Assembly: GCF_029543105.1 (NCBI RefSeq)
Contig: NZ_JARQXB010000004.1
Coordinates: 124,001-188,000, forward strand
Reading direction: 5' to 3'
DNA: 64,000 nucleotides
Source: Stenotrophomonas sp. HITSZ_GD
Lineage (GTDB): Bacteria > Pseudomonadota > Gammaproteobacteria > Xanthomonadales > Xanthomonadaceae
The notes under the pieces: model-generated
Databases searched by the model: none
What the model was told of the DNA's origin: nothing
The model's input: the letters and a program-made list of their open reading frames with translations, nothing else
Shown: positions 27,288 through 36,778 of the stretch, piece after piece
Position numbering within the stretch: the stretch's first letter is position 1
Layout of the letters: every line of letters begins with the position of its first letter
Position numbers and translations under genes: made by a program

Positions 27288-28169
27288 ATGGAATTCAAGG
27301 ATTACTACGCGACCCTGGGCGTGGAGCCCAGCGCCGGCGAGGCGGAGATCAAGACGGCCTACCGCCGGCTCGCTCGCAAATATCACCCCGACGTCAGCAA
27401 GGAAGCCGGCGCGGAAGAAAAATTCAAGGCCGTCAACGAAGCCTATGAGGCGTTGCGCGACCCGCAGAAGCGCGCCGCCTACGACCAGCTGCGCGCGCAG
27501 GGCTACCGCCCGGGCGAGGAGTTCCATGCGCCGCCGAATTTCAACGGCGCGCAGGGCTTCGATTTCGAGGAGATCTTCGGCAATGGCGGCGCGGGCGGCG
27601 GCTTCTCGGATTTCTTCGAGAGCCTGTTCGCCGGCCAGCGCGGCGGGCGTGCCCGCGGCGGCGCTGGCGCCGGGCCGCAGCCGCGCGGGGATACCCGCGC
27701 CAAGCTGGCGGTGCCGCTGGAAGCGGTGTATTCGGGCGACAGCGTGCGCATCACCGTCAACGGCCGGCAGCTGGACGTGCGCGTGCCCAAGGGGGTCACG
27801 CCGGGGCAGGTGATCCGCCTGGCCGGGCAGGGCAGCCAAGGAGGCAACCTGTTGCTGGAGATCGAGTACGCCGCGCACCCGCAGTTCGAGGTCGATGGCC
27901 GCAACATCCTCTATACCTTGCAGGTCATGCCGTGGCAGGCCGCGCTGGGCACCTCGATCGGCGTGCCGACGCTGGGCGGCGAGGTGGAGCTGAAGATCCC
28001 GGCCGAATCCGACGCCGGGCGCAAGCTGCGGCTGCGCGGGCGCGGCTTGCCGGGCACCCCGGCGGGCGACCAGATCGTGGAGCTGGAGATCCTGGCGCCG
28101 GCGCCGACCGAAGAGGCGCAGAAGAAGGCCTATCGCAACCTCGCCAAGGCGTTCGGCGAGAGCTTGTAA
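27288..28169 (+). CDS. cbpA: DnaJ-class co-chaperone, CbpA type
   Basis: J-domain co-chaperone of 293 residues. The N-terminal J domain carries the HPD motif (KYHPDVSKE) that triggers DnaK ATP hydrolysis. A Gly/Phe-rich linker (about residues 80-135) and two C-terminal peptide-binding beta domains follow. The cysteine-rich zinc finger of DnaJ is absent, which marks the CbpA subgroup. GAGGTG precedes ATG 27288. A bidirectional terminator follows. Confidence 0.92.
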   Translation: MEFKDYYATLGVEPSAGEAEIKTAYRRLARKYHPDVSKEAGAEEKFKAVNEAYEALRDPQKRAAYDQLRAQGYRPGEEFHAPPNFNGAQGFDFEEIFGNGGAGGGFSDFFESLFAGQRGGRARGGAGAGPQPRGDTRAKLAVPLEAVYSGDSVRITVNGRQLDVRVPKGVTPGQVIRLAGQGSQGGNLLLEIEYAAHPQFEVDGRNILYTLQVMPWQAALGTSIGVPTLGGEVELKIPAESDAGRKLRLRGRGLPGTPAGDQIVELEILAPAPTEEAQKKAYRNLAKAFGESL

Positions 28170-28187
28170 GACCGGCCTGCCGGAAAG

Positions 28188-28217
28188 AAAAAAGCGCCGC
28201 GATGGCGGCGCTTTTTT
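28188..28217. terminator. Bidirectional terminator between cbpA and the PilH-like gene
   Basis: GCGCCGC and GCGGCGC form a stem around GATG, flanked by A6 on one side and T6 on the other, so it works on both strands for the converging genes. Confidence 0.9.
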
Positions 28218-28236
28218 CATGTGCGGCGGTGGCGCT

Positions 28237-28623
28237 TCACCCCAGCGGGGTGTCGTCGGCGCGGCTGAAGACCCGCTCGATCACTTCCGACAGCTCGTCC
28301 TCGGAGAACGGCTTGGTGATGTAGGCGCGCGCGCCCTGGCGCATGCCCCACATGCGGTCGGTGTCCTGGTCCTTGGTGGTCACCAGGATGACCGGGATGT
28401 TCTGCGTGCTCGGCTCGCGCTTGAGCGTGCGCGTGGCCTGGAAGCCGTTGAGGTTAGGCATCACCACGTCCATCAGCACCAGGTCCGGCAGCGAGGCCTT
28501 GGCCGCTTCCACGCCGGCCGCGCCGTCGGTGGCGGTGATGGTCTCGTGGCCGAGCTTCTCCACGATGCGCTGGATGCCCAGCAACTGCGAAGGCGAATCG
28601 TCGACGATCAGGATGCGCGCCAT
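28237..28623 (-). CDS. Single-domain response regulator, PilH-like
   Basis: A CheY-like receiver of 128 residues with no output domain. The acidic pair Asp8-Asp9, the phospho-acceptor Asp52 (LMDVVMP), Thr82 and Lys104 (KPF) are all present. The start MARILIVDDSPSQLLGIQRIVEKLGH resembles PilH of type IV pilus chemosensory systems, but no kinase or other pil/chp gene is adjacent, so the partner is unknown. The ATG at 28623 was chosen because the receiver begins there. Confidence 0.85.
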   Translation of the reverse strand: MARILIVDDSPSQLLGIQRIVEKLGHETITATDGAAGVEAAKASLPDLVLMDVVMPNLNGFQATRTLKREPSTQNIPVILVTTKDQDTDRMWGMRQGARAYITKPFSEDELSEVIERVFSRADDTPLG

Positions 28624-28702
28624 GTGGTTCCCCGTGTGTGCCGGGCGAGTGTAGTGCCAGCGCGGTGGCGCCGGATAGAGGGCGGCGCGGGTAGCGGGCG
28701 GG

Positions 28703-29698
28703 TCAGTCGATCCGCACCACGGTGCGGCCGAAGGACTGCCCGGCCAGCATCGCCTCGAACACCGCCGGCAGGCCATCCAGGCCCACTTCGCGGGTGCAGA
28801 TGCGCGCCAGGTGGCGCGGCCGCCACGGGCCGGCCAGCTGCGCCCAGACCTCCTCGCGGATGTCGCGCGCGCTACCCGACGAGCCGATGCCCAGCAACGA
28901 CACGCCGCGCAGGATGAAGGGCATCACCGTCATGTCCAGGTCCGCCGAGGCCGCCAACCCCGCCGAGGCGACGCTGCCGTAGGGCACGGTCTGCGCCAGC
29001 AGGCTGACCAGCATCGGGCCGCCGACATTGTCCAGGCCGCCGCCATAGCGCGCCGTGTCCAGCGGCTTGGTGGTCTGCAACGCCTCGCGGCCGAGCACTT
29101 CGGTGGCGCCGATGTCGCGCAGGAATGCCGCGCGGTCGGCCTTGCCGCTCACCGCGTGCACCTCGAAACCGGCGCCGCTGAAGATGTCCACCGCCAGCAT
29201 GCCCACGCCGCCGGTGGCGCCGGTGACCAGCAACGGGCCCATCGCCGGCACCTGGCGGTTGTCGCGCAGCCGCAGCAGCGCCAGCGCGGCGGTATAGCCG
29301 GCGGTGCCGATCACCATGGCCTCGCGCAGGTCCATGCTGGGCGGCAGGGCGATGACGGCGCTCGACGGCAGGCGCACGTACTGCGCATAGCCGCCATCGC
29401 GGGTTTCGCTCAGGCCGCAGCCGGTGGCCAGCACCGCGTCGCCTTCGCGATAGGCCGGATCGGTGGAGGCGACGACGTGGCCGGACACGTCGATGCCGCC
29501 CACCAGCGGGAAGCGGCGCAGGATGCGGCCCTTGCCGGTGCCGGCCAGAGCGTCCTTGTAGTTCACCGACGACCAGGCGGCGCGGATCACCACCTCGCCC
29601 GGGGCCAGGTCGTCCAGGCCGATCGCCTCCCGCCCGGCGCGGTGGCCGCCGGTGTCGCCGTGGATGCGGAAGGCGTCGAATTGCGCGGGAACGGACAT
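28703..29698 (-). CDS. Zinc-independent MDR oxidoreductase, YhdH/AcuI type
   Basis: A 331-residue medium-chain reductase using NADPH, of the group that includes acrylyl-CoA reductase AcuI and quinone reductase-like YhdH. The family start is followed by SSVNYKDALAGTGKG, GIDVSG and the nucleotide-binding GATGGVGMLAVD. The catalytic zinc ligands of alcohol dehydrogenases are absent. The ATG at 29698 fits the family start; the frame upstream is the antisense of hflK. If it is AcuI, the product propionyl-CoA would feed the prp operon at 11-17 kb, but this is inference. Confidence 0.85.
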   Translation of the reverse strand: MSVPAQFDAFRIHGDTGGHRAGREAIGLDDLAPGEVVIRAAWSSVNYKDALAGTGKGRILRRFPLVGGIDVSGHVVASTDPAYREGDAVLATGCGLSETRDGGYAQYVRLPSSAVIALPPSMDLREAMVIGTAGYTAALALLRLRDNRQVPAMGPLLVTGATGGVGMLAVDIFSGAGFEVHAVSGKADRAAFLRDIGATEVLGREALQTTKPLDTARYGGGLDNVGGPMLVSLLAQTVPYGSVASAGLAASADLDMTVMPFILRGVSLLGIGSSGSARDIREEVWAQLAGPWRPRHLARICTREVGLDGLPAVFEAMLAGQSFGRTVVRID

Positions 29699-29843
29699 GG
29701 ACGTACTCGCCGGTGAACGGGGGAGCGGGCACGATAGCCGCTCCCGCTGGGCGGGTGGGCCCCTTCTTGTAGAATCGGGCGACAGAACCCAAATCGGGGT
29801 TTTCCGGGTGCCATTGCGTGCCCGACCTTCAGATGGAGCGTGC

Positions 29844-30974
29844 ATGGCCTGGAATACACCCGGCAGCAAGGGGCCTGATGGCCCGGATGACAATCGCCGT
29901 GGCGGCTGGAAGCCGACCGGTGGCAATGGCGGCGGGGGCGGTTGGGGCGGCATGCCCGGGCAGTTCCGCGACCTGTTCGATGGCGGCGTGTGGCGCTGGG
30001 TGTTGCTGGCGGTGGTGCTGCTGGTGCTGTTCTCCAGCTTCCAGCTGATCCGCGAGCAGGACCGCGGCGTGGTGCTGCGCTTCGGCCAGTACACGCGCAC
30101 CCTGCAGCCGGGCCCGAACTTCAAGCTGCCGTGGCCGATCGAGTCGGTGATCAAGGTCAACGCGACCGAGATCAAGACCTTCAGCAACCAGATGCCGGTG
30201 CTCACGCGCGACGAGAACATCGTCAACGTCGAGCTCAACGTGCAGTACCGCGTGGACGACCCGCGCCAGTACAAGTTCGGCACCTTCGATGCGGACCAGG
30301 TGCTGCAGCAGGCCGCGCAGAGCGCGGTGCGCGAGCAGGTCGGCCGTTCGGACCTCAACGCGGTGCTCAACAACCGCGGCCCGCTGGCCACCGCCGCGCG
30401 CGAACGCCTGCAGGCTTCGCTCACCGCCTACAACACCGGCCTGGTGGTCACCGGCCTGACCCTGCCCAACGCGCGTCCGCCGGATGAAGTGAAGCCGGCC
30501 TTCGACGAGGTCAACGGCGCCCAGCAGGTGCGCGAGCGCCTGATCAACGAGGCGCAGGCCTATGCCGCCAAGGTGGTGCCCGAGGCGCGCGGCCGTGCCG
30601 CCAGCACGCGCACCGTGGCCGAGGGCTACAAGGAGGCGGTGACCGCCAAGGCCCAGGGTGACGCGGACCGCTTCAGCCTGCTGCAGCAGCAGTACGCCGG
30701 TGCGCCGGAAGTGACCCGCAAGCGCCTGTGGCTGGAAACCGTGCAGGAAGTGCTGGCGCAGAACCGCAAGGTGGTCGGCGGCGATGGCCGCCAGCTGATC
30801 TACGTGCCGATGAGCGATGCGGCCGCCAAGCCGGCCGCGCAGCTGCCGACGATGGCGTTGCCGAGCGTGCTCTCGCAGGACAGCGGCAGCAGCGCCGCGC
30901 CGCTGAGCGCGGAAAGCATCCGCAACCCGGAGCGCGGCCCGCGCCCGACCGGCCGTGACGGGAGTGAACGATGA
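29844..30974 (+). CDS. hflK: FtsH protease modulator HflK
   Basis: Inner-membrane SPFH protein that, with HflC, encloses FtsH and tunes membrane-protein quality control. The 376-residue protein has a Gly-rich cytoplasmic start, one membrane helix at about residues 51-67, then a periplasmic SPFH/band-7 domain (EQDRGVVLRFGQY) and a coiled region rich in Ala and Glu. ATG 29844 begins MAWNTPGSKG, as in relatives. A TAGAAT -10-like box lies at 29770-29775. Its stop overlaps hflC by 4 bases. Confidence 0.95.
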   Translation: MAWNTPGSKGPDGPDDNRRGGWKPTGGNGGGGGWGGMPGQFRDLFDGGVWRWVLLAVVLLVLFSSFQLIREQDRGVVLRFGQYTRTLQPGPNFKLPWPIESVIKVNATEIKTFSNQMPVLTRDENIVNVELNVQYRVDDPRQYKFGTFDADQVLQQAAQSAVREQVGRSDLNAVLNNRGPLATAARERLQASLTAYNTGLVVTGLTLPNARPPDEVKPAFDEVNGAQQVRERLINEAQAYAAKVVPEARGRAASTRTVAEGYKEAVTAKAQGDADRFSLLQQQYAGAPEVTRKRLWLETVQEVLAQNRKVVGGDGRQLIYVPMSDAAAKPAAQLPTMALPSVLSQDSGSSAAPLSAESIRNPERGPRPTGRDGSER

Positions 30975-31834
30975 AACAGTCCATCTGGATCGCCCTGGCG
31001 GTGGTCGTGTTGCTGGGCCTGATGGGCTCGGCGTTCGTGGTGCGCGAGGACCAGACCGGCATGGTGCTGAACCTAGGGCGCGTGGTGCGCTCTGATCTCA
31101 AGCCGGGCCTGCACTTCAAGATCCCGGTGGTGGAGACCGCGCGGGTGTTCGACCGCCGCTTCAAGGTGCTCAACACGGCCCCGGCACGCTACTTCACCGC
31201 CGAGCAGAAGGACGTCAGCGTCGACTTCTTCGCCATCGGCTACATCTCCAACGTGGCGGATTTCTACCGTGCGACCGGCGGCGAGGAATCGGTGGCCGAC
31301 GCGCGCCTGGCGCCGATCATCACCGACTCGCTGCGCAACCAGATCAACGCGCGCACGTTGCAGCAGCTGGTGTCGGGCGACCGCAGCGAACTGATCGCCG
31401 GCCAGCTGGCGGGCATCAATTCGGCGATCAAGGGCCTGGGCATGCAGATCACCGACCTGCGCATCAAGCAGATCGACCTGCCGGCCGACAGCCAGATCAT
31501 CAACGACGTCTACGAGCGCATGCGCGCCCAGCGCAAGCAGGAGGCGAGCAAGCTGCGCGCCGAGGGCGAGGAGCAGTCGCTGAGCATCCGCGCGCAGGCC
31601 GACCGCGAGGCGACGGTGATCGTGGCCGACGCCGAGCGCGATGCGCAGAAGCTGCGCGGCGAAGGCGATGCCGAGGCGGCGCGCATCTACGGCAAGGCGG
31701 CCTCGGCCGACCCGTCGTTCTATGCGTTCTACCGCAGCCTGGAGGCCTACCGGAACTCGATGGCCGACGGCAACGGGGTGATCGTGCTCGACAAGAACGA
31801 CCCGTTCCTGCAGTACTTCAAGGGCGATCGCTGA
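30971..31834 (+). CDS. hflC: FtsH protease modulator HflC
   Basis: Partner of HflK. The 287-residue protein has an N-terminal membrane helix at residues 6-23, a band-7 domain (REDQTGMVLNLGRV), and a helical tail with RAEGEEQSLSIRAQADREA. Translation is coupled to hflK through the ATGA overlap. A terminator follows 20 bases after the stop. In several relatives a small DUF2065 gene sits between hflC and purA; none is present here. Confidence 0.95.
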   Translation: MKQSIWIALAVVVLLGLMGSAFVVREDQTGMVLNLGRVVRSDLKPGLHFKIPVVETARVFDRRFKVLNTAPARYFTAEQKDVSVDFFAIGYISNVADFYRATGGEESVADARLAPIITDSLRNQINARTLQQLVSGDRSELIAGQLAGINSAIKGLGMQITDLRIKQIDLPADSQIINDVYERMRAQRKQEASKLRAEGEEQSLSIRAQADREATVIVADAERDAQKLRGEGDAEAARIYGKAASADPSFYAFYRSLEAYRNSMADGNGVIVLDKNDPFLQYFKGDR

Positions 31835-31854
31835 GCAACTCGCCGCTTCGAGGA

Positions 31855-31878
31855 AGGCCGCCCGCGGGCGGCCTTTTT
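31855..31878 (+). terminator. Intrinsic terminator of hflK-hflC
   Basis: AGGCCGCCC mirrors GGGCGGCCT and is followed by a T run, 20 bases after the hflC stop. Confidence 0.85.
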
Positions 31879-31907
31879 CGTTGCAGTTCGGCCCTGCACA
31901 TGCCTGA

Positions 31908-33398
<1,491 letters not shown>

Positions 33399-33420
33399 TC
33401 CAGCCGCGCCGGCCGGATAA

Positions 33421-33449
33421 CGAAAAGCCCCGCTCGCGCGGGGCTTTTT
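33421..33449. terminator. Bidirectional terminator after purA
   Basis: AAAAGCCCCGC and GCGGGGCTTTTT pair around TCGC, with A and T runs on either side, between the converging purA and the 33476 gene. Confidence 0.9.
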
Positions 33450-33475
33450 CGTTCATGCGTGCGCGCTGGCGGCGA

Positions 33476-34066
33476 TCACATCGCCGTCGGGCGTATCCGC
33501 GCATCGGCGGCCTTCACCGCCGACAGCGCCGCCCACAGCGCGGCCAGGTTGATCACCAGTTGCAACTCGGCCGACTTGCTGTCGTCGCCGTTGCGCCACC
33601 GGCGCGCGTCCTCGCGGGCTTCGTCGGGCAGCATGGCCAGCAGGCTGGCATCGTCCATCGCACGCGCCGAGCGCTGCAAGCGCAGCGACAGGCGCACGGC
33701 GGCCACCACGCGCGCCAGCGTATGCAGGGTGGATGCCGCGGCGATCACCACCAGCACGGTGCGCAGCAGGTCCTCGTGGGCCCAGCCGGGCACCGCTTCC
33801 ATGGCAGCGGCCAGGCCGAGCGCGAGGGTGCGCCACAGCGGCCAGGCGCGGCGGGCGCGCTGCGGCCAGTGCATCAGCAGGCCGCCGAAGGCGATGGCGC
33901 AGGCGGACAGGGCGATCGTGTCGTGCGAACTGAGCGCCATCCACGTGCTGGTGGTGGCCAGCAGCGCCAGCGCCAGCCACGGGGGCGGCAGCAGGCGGCG
34001 CAGGTAGTCCAGGCCAACGCCTTGCACGAGGCTGGTGAGGCTGCGTTCGCTGGGAGGAGCGGTCAT
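33476..34066 (-). CDS. Putative membrane protein, unknown
   Basis: A 196-residue protein I do not recognise. It has about four hydrophobic segments (near residues 25-41, 48-65, 74-92 and 103-120), then a charged helical stretch (RWRNGDDSKSAELQ) and a last weakly hydrophobic helix. ATG 34066 follows GGGAGGAGCGG-type antisense sequence that gives a fair ribosome site; longer starts would add low-complexity sequence with no features. It lies alone on the minus strand. Confidence 0.6.
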   Translation of the reverse strand: MTAPPSERSLTSLVQGVGLDYLRRLLPPPWLALALLATTSTWMALSSHDTIALSACAIAFGGLLMHWPQRARRAWPLWRTLALGLAAAMEAVPGWAHEDLLRTVLVVIAAASTLHTLARVVAAVRLSLRLQRSARAMDDASLLAMLPDEAREDARRWRNGDDSKSAELQLVINLAALWAALSAVKAADARIRPTAM

Positions 34067-34265
34067 CGGCGGCACGGCGGGTATTGGCTTGTGGGCATCT
34101 TGGCCGTGGCGGTGTCGTAGAAAGGTCGGACCTGAACGCGGCCGCCCAGGCGAGGCAGCGACCCAGAATCTTCCATCATCCGCACCGGGATTGCATCCGG
34201 ATGACAGGCGACGGGATCGGGGGGGGCGGCCGGTGCCGGCGGGGCGGCCTGGGCGGGCGGTGCGT

Positions 34266-34574
34266 TCAGGCGGCGCGCGGGCGAGGCGCCGCCCAGGTGG
34301 CATGGTGCCGGGCCACGGTCCAGGTGCTCATGCCGGCGTGCACCAGCAGGGTATCGACGGCAATCTCGAACGCCGCCAGTTGGGCGGGCGTGAAGTTGCG
34401 CGTGAGGTCGTCGAAGATCAGGCCGAACGATTGCCACCACGCCTGCTCGTCGGCGCCGGCCGCGCGCGGGGAGAGGATGTGCTCGCGGATCAGCTCCACG
34501 GCCTGTCGGACTTCCTGGTCGGTCACGCCGCGCCGGAACAGGCGGGTTTCTACGGCATCCAATGGGGACAGCAT
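34266..34574 (-). CDS. Conserved-looking small soluble protein, unknown
   Basis: A 102-residue, mostly helical protein (DQEVRQAVELIREHILSPRA, then LTRNFTPAQLAAFEIAVDTLLVHAG) without signal peptide or cysteine. It lies 122 bases downstream of the SRAP-like gene in the same direction. Its codon use matches its neighbours. I cannot assign a family. Confidence 0.55.
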   Translation of the reverse strand: MLSPLDAVETRLFRRGVTDQEVRQAVELIREHILSPRAAGADEQAWWQSFGLIFDDLTRNFTPAQLAAFEIAVDTLLVHAGMSTWTVARHHATWAAPRPRAA

Positions 34575-34696
34575 GAAGGGTGTCGGTGGAGAACTGGGCG
34601 CGATGATGCGCGCCTGGGCGTCAAGGCCGCATGGAGGCCCGGCGCCGCGCGGTCGCCGGGTCCGCGCCCGCCGCCCGCCCAGCGCCAGCAAGCGGA

Positions 34697-35425
34697 TCAG
34701 TCCAGGTCGTCCTCGTCCGGTTCGTCCTCGCCCTGCGCCCATTCGGCCTCGCCGGGCGCGTCCGGATCGACCGGCTCCAGCAAGGTGAACGTGTCGCGCG
34801 CCGGATCGCGGATGGCGCGCGAGACCGGGTAGCTTTCCAGCCGCACCGAGGCCGCGTGCCGTGGCAGGGCGCCCGGTTCGGTCAGCCCGCCCTCCAGCCA
34901 GGCCAGGGCGTGCGGCGGTTCGAGGAATACCGGCCCGTCCGGCGTCAGCGGCGGGGGAATATCGGGGTTGGGCGCGGTGAGCAGCGCGAAGCTGTCCAGC
35001 GCCGCGTCCTCGCTTGCCCAGTGTTCCCACAGCCCGGCGGCGAACAGCGCCAGCCCATCGCTGCGCTGGACGAAGCGCGGCCACGGTGGCTGCCGTTGCC
35101 GATCCCATTTGTAGTAACCGCTCATCGGCACCAGGCAGTGGCGTTCCTGCCAGGCCTTGGCGTAGATGCGGCTGCGCGGCGCCTTGCTTAGCCGCGCGGT
35201 GACCGTGGTGTAGGGCGTGTGCGGCTGCTTGGACCAACGCGGCACCAGGCCCCACGTCATCTCGGCCAGGACCAGTTCGCCCGCCACCTGGCGGATGACC
35301 ACGGCCTGCTTGCCCTTGCCGATGTTGTAGCGGTCCGGCGCGGCGGCCAGGGCCCGCGCCAGCGCCGGTGGAAATCCCGCGGGAAGCGAATCCTCCTCGG
35401 CGATGGCTTGGGCGAAGCGACGCAT
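34697..35425 (-). CDS. Degenerate SRAP/YedK-like protein lacking the catalytic residues
   Basis: SRAP proteins (YedK, HMCES) crosslink to abasic sites in single-stranded DNA through Cys2 and also use Asn75, Glu105 and His160 (E. coli numbering). This 242-residue protein keeps the fold marks RFAQ, YNI, WGLVPRWSK, the GYYKW region and SYPVSRAI. It begins MRRFAQ instead of MCGRFAQ, so Cys2 is missing. Thr76 stands in place of Asn75, Lys106 in place of Glu105, and Thr161 at the His160 position. The tail is strongly acidic (last 17 residues). It is probably an inactive or repurposed paralogue; a start further upstream does not restore the Cys. Confidence 0.8.
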   Translation of the reverse strand: MRRFAQAIAEEDSLPAGFPPALARALAAAPDRYNIGKGKQAVVIRQVAGELVLAEMTWGLVPRWSKQPHTPYTTVTARLSKAPRSRIYAKAWQERHCLVPMSGYYKWDRQRQPPWPRFVQRSDGLALFAAGLWEHWASEDAALDSFALLTAPNPDIPPPLTPDGPVFLEPPHALAWLEGGLTEPGALPRHAASVRLESYPVSRAIRDPARDTFTLLEPVDPDAPGEAEWAQGEDEPDEDDLD

Positions 35426-35479
35426 GCCGGCAGGCTAGCCCGGCGCGCGTGAGCGGCCCGTCGGCCGCACCCTTACGCG

Positions 35480-35839
35480 TCAGTCCTGGATGTCCAGGAT
35501 CGGCGCGAAGCCGCCGTAGATCATCCGCTTGCCGTCGAACGGCATCGGGTTGCTGGCCGGGTCCATGCGCGGGTCGTCCATCATCTTCTGCATGCCGGCA
35601 TCGCGGGTGGCCTTGTCCGGCCATTCGATCCAGGAGAACACCACCGTCTCGTCCTCGCGCGCCTGCACCGCGCGGAAGAAATCGGTCTGCGTGCCGTGGG
35701 GTACGTCATTGCCCCAGCACTCCACCACGCGCAACGCGCCGAGCTCGATGAACAGCGCATCGCCCTGGCGCGCGTGCTCGAGGAATTTCTCGCGGTTGGC
35801 GGTAGGCACCGCGATCACGAAACCATCGATGTAGGACAT
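35480..35839 (-). CDS. DUF1428 family protein
   Basis: A 119-residue alpha-beta barrel protein of the DUF1428 (YbaA-like) family, of unknown function. The start MSYIDGFVIAVPTANREKFLEHA and the block VFSWIEWPDKATRDAGMQKMMDDPRM are diagnostic. GGAGGTGGCCC precedes ATG 35839, an almost ideal ribosome site. Neighbours give no clue to its substrate. Confidence 0.9.
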   Translation of the reverse strand: MSYIDGFVIAVPTANREKFLEHARQGDALFIELGALRVVECWGNDVPHGTQTDFFRAVQAREDETVVFSWIEWPDKATRDAGMQKMMDDPRMDPASNPMPFDGKRMIYGGFAPILDIQD

Positions 35840-35945
35840 GGGCCACCTCCGTGGCGACGCGGCGAAATGCGCGCCTTCCTCCCCACGACGAACCGCGACC
35901 GGCGCGATCGACATGCCGCCGCGCCCGTCCAGCCCCGTGGCCGCC

Positions 35946-36677
35946 TCAGCCGTCGTCGGCGCGGCCGCTCGCGTAGGCCAGCCCGCGGCGCAGCTGCGCC
36001 AGGAACTCGGGTTGGCCGTAGATGGCCTCGGTATGGCCCAGGCCGGTGTACCACGCGCGTCCGCCGGCATGGTCGTGGTGCCAGGCGATGGGGTGGTCCG
36101 CACCCATCCGCCCACCCGCGTACAGCCGCTCGTCGAGCGTGGCGACCACCTGCACCCGGCCGCGCGGGTTGCGGTCGTAGTTGTAGAACTCGTCGTGCAC
36201 CGGCCAGGCCGGGCCGGTGGCCACGCCGTCGCGCTCGGGCTGCACGCGGCTGTGCTGCAGGCCGGGCGGGTGATCCTGGAAATAGGCGCCGACCAACGCG
36301 CCGTACCACGGCCAGTCGTAGCCGGTATCGGCGGCCGCATGCACGCCAACGAAGCCGCCGCCGCCGCGGATGAACGCCTCCATCGCGCGCTGCTGGGGTC
36401 CATCGAGCACGTTGCCGGTGGTGCTGGCGAAGACCACCACGCGATAGCGCGCCAGGTTGCGCGGCGTGAATGCCGTCGCGTCCTCGGTGGCATCGGCGGC
36501 CAGGCCCATCGATTCGGCCAGCTGCGACAGCGTGCGCACCGCCACGGGAATCGATTCGTGGCGAAAGCCCACCGTGCGGCTGAAGATCAAAACGCGGTCG
36601 GGCGGCGTGGCGGCGAAGGACATCACGGGCAGGCTCAGGGCGCAGAAGGCGAACAGGAGGGCGCGCAGGCGGTTCAC
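35946..36677 (-). CDS. Secreted ThuA-like protein
   Basis: A class I glutamine-amidotransferase-like fold of the ThuA (trehalose utilisation) family, 243 residues, with an N-terminal signal peptide (VNRLRALLFAFCALSLPVMSFA). Typical blocks are RVLIFSRTVGFRHESI, VVVFASTTGNVLD, FVGVHAAADT and WYTGLGHT. GTG 36677 was chosen because it opens the signal peptide; the frame also holds a TTG at 36719. Export suggests a role on extracellular glycans or sugars, in line with the GH92 gene nearby, but no operon link is evident. Confidence 0.85.
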   Translation of the reverse strand: MNRLRALLFAFCALSLPVMSFAATPPDRVLIFSRTVGFRHESIPVAVRTLSQLAESMGLAADATEDATAFTPRNLARYRVVVFASTTGNVLDGPQQRAMEAFIRGGGGFVGVHAAADTGYDWPWYGALVGAYFQDHPPGLQHSRVQPERDGVATGPAWPVHDEFYNYDRNPRGRVQVVATLDERLYAGGRMGADHPIAWHHDHAGGRAWYTGLGHTEAIYGQPEFLAQLRRGLAYASGRADDG

Positions 36678-36718
36678 GCGCCGATTCTGGCACCGATCAC
36701 CGCCGCGCGGGGCAGGCA

Positions 36719-36757
36719 AAAAAAAGCCCCGGGCCGCGCGCAGGCGCGACCCGGGGC
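36719..36757 (-). terminator. Intrinsic terminator of the autotransporter gene
   Basis: On the minus strand GCCCCGGGTCGCGC pairs with GCGCGGCCCGGGGC and is followed by a run of T's, 22 bases beyond the autotransporter stop. Confidence 0.85.
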
Positions 36758-36778
36758 AAGGCCATCACGCGCTCGCCG

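Noticed and set aside
33476-36677. The row of minus-strand unknown genes as a defence island.
   Set aside because: No nuclease, helicase, methylase or toxin motifs, normal base composition, and DUF1428 and ThuA are ordinary housekeeping families.
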